In this document: positions 7,415 to 11,792 of the stretch, piece after piece
Position numbering within the stretch: position 1 is the stretch's first letter
Layout: the number at the start of each line of letters is the position of its first letter
Assembly (NCBI GenBank): GCA_015654725.1
Contig: JAATGI010000142.1
Coordinates: 1 to 11,792, forward strand
Origin: Rhodospirillales bacterium
Lineage (GTDB): Bacteria > Pseudomonadota > Alphaproteobacteria > ATCC43930 > CGMCC-115725
Direction: 5' to 3'
Length of the DNA: 11,792 bases
The notes under the pieces: generated by a model
Databases searched by the model: none
What the model was told of the DNA's origin: nothing
Seen by the model: only the letters and a program-made list of their open reading frames with translations
Made by a program: the position numbers and the translations under genes

Positions 7415-7920
7415 TGCGCCGCGGCCCGATCGCGCAGAAACAAGGTCACACGCGTCGCGATCTCCTCGCCAATATCGTCGACGACGCGCTTCTCGGCGCC
7501 GTTTTTAGCGATTTCGGAGGCATAGGCGTCCTGCACGATATTGTAATCCTCGACCGACTGGATCCGGCCGCGATAGAGCACGGTCTTGTTGTCGAGCGTG
7601 GTCAGGATGCAGTCCGCCGCCGCCGCGATGGAGCCGCGCGTCGACACCGCGTTGATCTGGGTCGCGAGATTGGTCTGCCGCATCGTGACGGTGACATGCA
7701 GCGCGTAACGCGGCTCGACCGCGATATGGTCCGGGTTGAACGCCTCGCTCAGGCTCCATTCCAAAAGCTGGCCGGTATGTTCCTTGATCGGCAGAATCTT
7801 GATCGCCGCCAGTCGCGGTTCCAGCGTCGTCCGCGCGTGTTCGGCGTAAAGCGGCTCGAACCCGCAGGCCGAGAGCAGGGGGGCCAGAAACAGCAGAAGG
7901 ACAAACACGGCGCGCCGCAT
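7411..7920 (-). CDS. lptE: LPS-assembly lipoprotein LptE
   Basis: The outer-membrane lipoprotein that plugs the LptD barrel in the last step of lipopolysaccharide transport. It has 169 residues. The N-terminus MRRAVFVLLLFLAPLLSAC is a signal sequence with a lipobox (LSAC, modified Cys19) followed by GFEPLYA, the hallmark GF-x-PLY start of LptE. The body alternates beta strands and helices (IKILPIKEHTGQLLEWSLSEAF, LHVTVTMRQTNLA) and ends in a helix DDIGEEIATRVTLFLRDRAAAQ, typical of the family. ATG 7920 is chosen because it starts the signal peptide; the longer open frame upstream is an overlap with leuS in another frame. It starts four bases after the leuS stop and overlaps holA by four bases, so the three genes form one operon. 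The conservation is of fold and signature, not of sequence identity. Confidence 0.88.
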   Translation of the reverse strand: MRRAVFVLLLFLAPLLSACGFEPLYAEHARTTLEPRLAAIKILPIKEHTGQLLEWSLSEAFNPDHIAVEPRYALHVTVTMRQTNLATQINAVSTRGSIAAAADCILTTLDNKTVLYRGRIQSVEDYNIVQDAYASEIAKNGAEKRVVDDIGEEIATRVTLFLRDRAAAQ

Positions 7921-7924
7921 CTTC

Positions 7925-10441
7925 TCACACCACCAGATTGACGATGCGGTTGGGCACCACGATGACCTTTCGCGCCGGCTTGCCGGCCATGGCGCGCGTG
8001 ACGCCTTCAAGCGCGAGCGCGGCCGCCGACGCGGTTTCCTCATCCGCGTCGCGCGGTAATTGCAGGGTCGCACGCAGCTTGCCGTTCACTTGCACCGCCA
8101 CGGTAACGCTGTCTTCCACCAATAGCGCCGCTTCGGCCGTGGGCCAAGGCTCGTCCGCGAGAAGCGTGCCGTGACCCAGCGCCTGCCACGCTTCCTCGGC
8201 GAGATGCGGCATCATCGGGCCGATGAGACGCACCGCCGCCTCGATGCCTTCGCGCAAGACCGGGCCGGGAATATCGGCGCCGTCTTCGAGCAAATTGGTC
8301 AGTTCGCGAATCCGTGCCACCGCGCGGTTGAAGCGGAATTTGTCGAGATCGTCGGTAACGGCGGCGATGACGCGATGAATCGCGCGCCGCGCCGGGTGAT
8401 CGCCATCCGCTTCGGTGCCGGGCGGCGGCAGGCTCCGCTCGGTCGCGAGGCGCCACAGCCGATTGACATAGCGCCATACCCCTTCGATGCCGGCGTCGGT
8501 CCATTCCAAATCGCGTTCCGGCGGGCTGTCGGACAAAAGATAGAGCCGAGCGGTGTCGGCGCCATAATTTTCGACGATGGTTTCAAGCCCGACGACGTTC
8601 TTTTTCGATTTCGACATTTTCTCGCTGCGCCCAACAGTTACCGCGCGGCCGTGGGCATCGACCGCGCCGGCCATGACCTGCTCGGGGAACAGCCAGTTGC
8701 CGTCGCCGTCCTTATAGGTCTCGTGACACACCATGCCTTGGGTGAACAGGCCGGCGAACGGCTCGGCGAGATCGAGATAGCCGCAATCGCGCAAGGCGCG
8801 GGTGAAAAAGCGCGAATAAAGCAGATGCAGAACGGCATGCTCGATGCCGCCGATATATTGATCGACCGGCAGCCAGTAATCGACATCGGCGCGCTCGAAC
8901 GCCGTGGCCGCGCGCGGCGAGCAGAAGCGTGCGAAATACCAAGAGGATTCGAAGAAGGTGTCGAAGGTGTCGGTCTCGCGCCGGGCGGCGGCGCCGCAGA
9001 CCGGGCAAGCGACATGCTTCCAGGCCGGGTGATGGTCCAAGGGATTGCCGGGCCGGTCAAACGTGACATCGTCCGGGAGCCGCACCGGCAAATCCTTCTC
9101 CGGCACCGGCACGATGCCGCATGTGCCGCAGTGAATGACCGGGATCGGACAGCCCCAATAACGCTGGCGCGACACGCCCCAATCCCTCAGCCGATAAGCC
9201 ACGGTGCCTTCACCCGCGCCCAGCGCCTCGATCCGCGCGATGATCTTTTTCTTGGCTTCGGGCACCGAGAGGCCGTTCAGGAAATCGGAATTGAACAGCA
9301 CGCCGTCGGGATCGGTGAAGGCCTCGGCGCCGACCGCGAAGCTCGCACCGGCATCCCTGGGGCGCACGACCGGCTTGACCGGCAATGCGTATTTGCGCGC
9401 GAATTCGAGATCGCGCTGATCATGCGCCGGGCAGCCGAAGATCGCGCCCGCGCCATATTCCATCAGCACGAAATTGGCGACATAGACCGGCAGATTCCAA
9501 TTGGGGTCGAGCGGATGGATGGCGCGGATGCCGGTATCGTAGCCGCGCTTTTCCGCGGTCTCGATCGCGGCCTCGCTGGTGCCGATGCGATTGCATTCGG
9601 CGATGAACTCGGCGAGCGCCGGGTCGCGCGCCGCGAGCTCGGCCGCGAGCGGGTGATGGGGCGAGATCGCGCAGAACGCGGCGCCGTAGAGCGTGTCGGG
9701 CCGGGTAGTGAAGACTTCGAGTTTGTCCGCCCGGCCTTCGAGCGCGAAGAAGACCCGCGCGCCCTCGGACCGGCCGATCCATTTTTCCTGCATCAGCCGC
9801 ACGCGCTCGGGCCAGCGCTCGAGCGTCTTCAGGGCGTCAAGGAGCTCGTCGGAATAGTTCGTGATGCGCAGGAACCATTGCGACAGGAGCCGCTTCTCGA
9901 CCGGAGCGCCGGAGCGCCAGCCGCGGCCGTCGATGACTTGCTCGTTGGCCAGAACGGTGTGTTCCTCGGGGTCCCAATTGACCCAGCTCTCCTTGCGATA
10001 GGCGATCCCGGCCTTAAGAAAATCGAGAAACATCTTCTGCTCGTGGCGGTAATAGTCGGGATGGCAGGTCGCGATCTCGCGCGCCCAGTCATAGGAAATG
10101 CCCATGCGCTGCAACTGGCCACGCATCAGCGCGATGTTGGCGTAGGTCCAGTCCTTGGGATGGACGCCGCTTTCGATGGCGGCGTTCTCGGCCGGCAGTC
10201 CGAAGGCGTCCCAGCCCATCGGATGCAGCACGTTGAAGCCCTGGGCCCGCTTATAACGCGCCACCACGTCTCCCATGGTGTAGTTGCGGACGTGGCCGAC
10301 ATGGAGTTTCCCCGATGGGTAGGGAAACATCTCCAGGACATAATATTTAGGCTTGGCCGGATCGGTCCGCGCCGCGAAGGTCGCGCGACCCCGCCACGCC
10401 GATTGCCATTTCGCCTCGGTCGCCTTGGAGTCGTAAGCCAT
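7925..10441 (-). CDS. leuS: Leucyl-tRNA synthetase
   Basis: Charges tRNA-Leu with leucine in the cytoplasm. It has 838 residues, in the usual range for bacterial LeuS. The class I signature HVGH is at residues 47–50 (in FPYPSGKLHVGHVRNYTMGD), with SEKMSKSKKN carrying KMSKS at 608–612. The CP1 editing domain (about 220–420) has the threonine-rich TTRPDTLYGAAF and later the invariant DQRDLEFARKY. A zinc-binding segment (CGTCGIVP, and CPVCG after HHPAW) is present, followed by TDTFDTFFESSWYFARF. The end matches the family (QVNGKLRATLQLP, KVIVVPNRIVNLVV). ATG 10441 is the natural start, although no Shine-Dalgarno stands in the 31 bases after the DUF3576 stop, so translation may depend on coupling. 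All catalytic motifs look intact. Confidence 0.97.
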   Translation of the reverse strand: MAYDSKATEAKWQSAWRGRATFAARTDPAKPKYYVLEMFPYPSGKLHVGHVRNYTMGDVVARYKRAQGFNVLHPMGWDAFGLPAENAAIESGVHPKDWTYANIALMRGQLQRMGISYDWAREIATCHPDYYRHEQKMFLDFLKAGIAYRKESWVNWDPEEHTVLANEQVIDGRGWRSGAPVEKRLLSQWFLRITNYSDELLDALKTLERWPERVRLMQEKWIGRSEGARVFFALEGRADKLEVFTTRPDTLYGAAFCAISPHHPLAAELAARDPALAEFIAECNRIGTSEAAIETAEKRGYDTGIRAIHPLDPNWNLPVYVANFVLMEYGAGAIFGCPAHDQRDLEFARKYALPVKPVVRPRDAGASFAVGAEAFTDPDGVLFNSDFLNGLSVPEAKKKIIARIEALGAGEGTVAYRLRDWGVSRQRYWGCPIPVIHCGTCGIVPVPEKDLPVRLPDDVTFDRPGNPLDHHPAWKHVACPVCGAAARRETDTFDTFFESSWYFARFCSPRAATAFERADVDYWLPVDQYIGGIEHAVLHLLYSRFFTRALRDCGYLDLAEPFAGLFTQGMVCHETYKDGDGNWLFPEQVMAGAVDAHGRAVTVGRSEKMSKSKKNVVGLETIVENYGADTARLYLLSDSPPERDLEWTDAGIEGVWRYVNRLWRLATERSLPPPGTEADGDHPARRAIHRVIAAVTDDLDKFRFNRAVARIRELTNLLEDGADIPGPVLREGIEAAVRLIGPMMPHLAEEAWQALGHGTLLADEPWPTAEAALLVEDSVTVAVQVNGKLRATLQLPRDADEETASAAALALEGVTRAMAGKPARKVIVVPNRIVNLVV

Positions 10442-10472
10442 GCGGGAGAATGGGGCGGCGCCGTCCGGGCTG

Positions 10473-11078
10473 CTAGTTGGAGGCCGTGCTCAGGCGCAAT
10501 TGCCGAGCGCGCGTCAGGATCGAATTCTCCAGATCCTGCCCGGTCTTGGGATCGACCGGCGCATCGGCCCAATTGCCGCTCTCATCCTTCTTCTGGCGGA
10601 ACACCGTGACCCGAACGCCGTCGGCGCGCAGCTCGCGGTTCAGGATGAAGATGTTGACTTTGAACCGCTCGTTCGGCGTCTGGGACGGCGCGTACCAGTC
10701 GGTGATGATGGTGCCGCCGAACGGATCCGCCGAGGCGATCGGCATGAACGACATGGTGTCGAGCGAGGCATGCCAAAGATAGGTGTTGACCGCGACGCCA
10801 CCCATCCCCGTGCCGCCGCCCTTGTTCTTATCGCCGCCGAACAACATGCCGAATAGGGTGAAACCGTTGTCTTCCGGAAGCCGGTTGATGTTGGCGTTGG
10901 CGGCCGGAACATAGGGGTTGTACAGGGGATTGGTATGATAAGGATCCTCGGCGCGCTGCTTGGCGTCGCTGTCGGTCTGGCTGGTATCGACCGGGTCGCC
11001 GAAAAAATGGCTGCCGCAACCGGCAAGAGCCAGGGTGGCGGTCGCGATCAGGGCGGCGGCGATGAGTCGTGGGGACAT
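10473..11078 (-). CDS. DUF3576 domain-containing lipoprotein
   Basis: A 201-residue putative lipoprotein of the DUF3576 family, found mainly in alphaproteobacteria next to leuS; its function is unknown. ATG 11078 is preceded by AGGAGGG five bases upstream. A signal sequence ends in a lipobox LAGC with Cys21 (MSPRLIAAALIATATLALAG then Cys). A low-complexity linker and the motif LFGMLFGGDKNKGGG are followed by the conserved body: VNTYLWHASLDTMSFMPIASADPFGGTIITDWY, VNIFILNRELRADGVRVTVFRQ and SILTRARQLRL. The conserved DPFGG-x-IITDWY core supports the family call. The extension of the open frame upstream of 11078 runs into non-genic and foreign sequence and is rejected. It precedes leuS by 31 bp and probably heads the operon. 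Confidence 0.9.
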   Translation of the reverse strand: MSPRLIAAALIATATLALAGCGSHFFGDPVDTSQTDSDAKQRAEDPYHTNPLYNPYVPAANANINRLPEDNGFTLFGMLFGGDKNKGGGTGMGGVAVNTYLWHASLDTMSFMPIASADPFGGTIITDWYAPSQTPNERFKVNIFILNRELRADGVRVTVFRQKKDESGNWADAPVDPKTGQDLENSILTRARQLRLSTASN

Positions 11079-11224
11079 TAAAACCCTCCTCTTAAGCCCA
11101 TCGTTCCGGATAGACTCGTCCGAAACGTCCCCTCCATCCCCCAAAGCGGCCGGCATCCTACAACGGGTTTTTGGAAAATGCTGCAATATCTTCAGGCGGC
11201 GGCGATGCCCTCCCGGGGCGAGCC
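11079..11224. promoter_or_regulatory. Divergent region between DUF3576 operon and yggS, with a 5'-leader hairpin
   Basis: These 146 bases hold the promoters of the DUF3576–leuS–lptE–holA operon and of yggS. CGTTCCGGA (11102–11110) and TCCGAAACG (11119–11127) form a 9-bp stem with an 8-nt loop; read on the minus strand the one mismatch is a G·U pair. This would sit in the 5' leader of DUF3576, about 24 bases upstream of its start and just before its Shine-Dalgarno. No clear sigma-70 hexamers stand out. No riboswitch or T-box could be recognised. Confidence 0.4.
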
Positions 11225-11371
11225 ATGACCCCGGAAGCGGATCAGGCTGTCGCCGAGCGCCTCGCGGCCATTCGAGCGCGGATTGCCGCGCTGGCGCGGG
11301 AGGCGGGCCGCGATGCCGACGCGGTCGAACTGATGGCGGTGTCGAAGACTCACCCCGTGGCGGCCGTTCGT
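11225..11371 (+). pseudogene. yggS: YggS PLP-homeostasis protein, N-terminal fragment, cut at about codon 49
   Basis: The first 49 codons of a YggS/PLPBP protein, which binds pyridoxal phosphate and keeps vitamin B6 and amino-acid pools in balance. The N-terminal helix (AVAERLAAIRARIAALAREAGRD) leads to the family core VELMAVSKTHPVAAVR, with PLP lysine Lys41 in AVSKT. The family should continue with a sequence like EALAAGHxxFGENRVQE, but here it does not. After about 11358–11371 the frame reads Arg/Pro-rich nonsense to the window end, with no stop. The start ATG 11225 has GGGGCGAG eight bases upstream. Codons in this part still use A/T third bases (about 10 of 49), like the rest of the window. 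It is divergent from DUF3576, as is usual. The break is most likely an assembly artefact rather than a mutation. Confidence 0.75.
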
Positions 11372-11792
11372 CGCCGAGCTCGACCCGGCCCTGGCCCCCC
11401 GGGTGATCCACACCGTCGGACGCGTGGCCGACCTCGCCCCGCTGCTCGAGCGCCAGCCCGGCGCCCGGGTGGTGCTCGAGCTGATGACCAGCATGAAGCG
11501 GCACGGGTTCACCGCGCGCGGGCTGTGGGACGCCGCCGACGTCCTGGCCGGCGACCGCGCCGTGCGCGTCGAGGGCGTCTCGCTGCACCTCCCGCTGGCC
11601 CAGGGCTCGCACCTCGGCGAGGTGCGCCGGCTGATGAACGACGCCGTCGCCGCCGGGCTCGACCGGATCGCGCACCAGCGTCCGGTGATCTGGGTCAGCC
11701 ACCTGACCGCCGACGAGCTGGCCGCCCTGCGCTCGTCGTACGCCGACTACGCGATCCGGCCACGGATCGGCACCGGGCTCTGGCTCGGCGAC
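11364..11792 (+). CDS. Alanine racemase-like (fold-type III PLP) fragment of actinobacterial type
   Basis: An internal fragment, read in the frame beginning at 11364, of 143 codons without a start, continuing past the window. It reads PFVAELDPALAPRVIHTVGR, later LELMTSMKRHGF (the M-x-R-x-GF segment of the alanine racemase barrel), VEGVSLHLPLA, VIWVSHLTADELAALRSSY and IRPRIGTGLWLGD. That series matches, from memory, alanine racemase-type proteins of actinobacteria such as Nocardioides or Streptomyces. Only 3 of its 143 codons end in A or T, against about one in five in the adjacent yggS part. It is in a different frame from yggS and lies directly after its break. The upstream frame is closed by TGA at 11331–11333. 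It is best read as foreign DNA joined during assembly. The function is inferred from the fold family; the exact enzyme is uncertain. Confidence 0.7.

Noticed and set aside
8171..10609. Very long plus-strand open frame (over 800 codons) opposite leuS
   Set aside because: It is exactly antisense to a well-conserved leuS. Long antisense frames are expected in high-GC DNA, and its translation is Arg/Asp/Gly-rich without recognisable domains.
11079..11702. Upstream extension of the DUF3576 open frame on the minus strand
   Set aside because: The extension crosses the intergenic region, the yggS start and the foreign end segment; a proper Shine-Dalgarno and lipoprotein signal peptide fix the start at 11078.
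11225..11792. YggS frame read without a stop to the window end as a single long protein
   Set aside because: After codon 49 this frame gives Arg/Pro/Ala nonsense, whereas another frame gives a conserved alanine racemase segment.
1..11792. CRISPR array, tRNA, rRNA or intact transposase
   Set aside because: I looked for regularly spaced repeats, cloverleaf-like GTTCRA motifs and transposase-like frames and saw none beyond the small repeat element.

Overview
The window is GC-rich DNA that looks alphaproteobacterial, most like a Rhodospirillales-type organism. This rests on the block DUF3576 lipoprotein – leuS – lptE – holA with a divergent yggS, an arrangement familiar from alphaproteobacteria, and on the codon use. 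No rRNA, tRNA, CRISPR array or intact transposon gene was seen.

Left part (1–4741). The N-terminal third of an MFS transporter runs off the left edge on the minus strand. Divergent from it is a secreted caspase-family (C14) protein with an intact His/Cys dyad, a short repeat-like module, a Pro/Ala/Gln linker containing a 21-bp tandem duplication, and an unrecognised C-terminal domain of lower GC. Converging on it, with only 16 bp between, is a small secreted protein with a FecR-like N-terminal part. An IlvD/Edd dehydratase follows, divergent from that protein and preceded by a strong Shine-Dalgarno. It keeps the three Fe-S cysteines but differs from housekeeping IlvD.

Middle (4742–6373). The gap holds a roughly 144-bp MITE/REP-like intergenic element: inverted arms built of 8-bp CTTGGTGT-type units around two hairpins. 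Next, on the minus strand, is an alpha/beta-hydrolase–adenylate cyclase fusion of the Rv1900c (LipJ) type. It is broken by a frameshift near 6063–6066; restoring two bases gives a full 434-residue protein.

Right part (6374–11078), minus strand. DUF3576 lipoprotein, leuS, lptE and holA form a tight operon (gaps of 31 bp, 4 bp and a 4-bp overlap). It joins leucyl-tRNA charging, LPS transport to the outer membrane, and the clamp-loader delta subunit.

Right edge (11079–11792). A divergent yggS (PLP homeostasis) starts normally but stops matching its family after about 49 codons. The sequence switches, in another frame, to an actinobacterial-style alanine racemase fragment with almost exclusively G/C-ending codons. 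This is most likely a chimeric assembly junction, so the last roughly 430 bases should not be treated as belonging to the same genome without checking.

The best candidates for new biology are the C-terminal domain of the caspase protein, with its convergent secreted neighbour, and the intergenic repeat. I do not see a clearly new multi-gene system.
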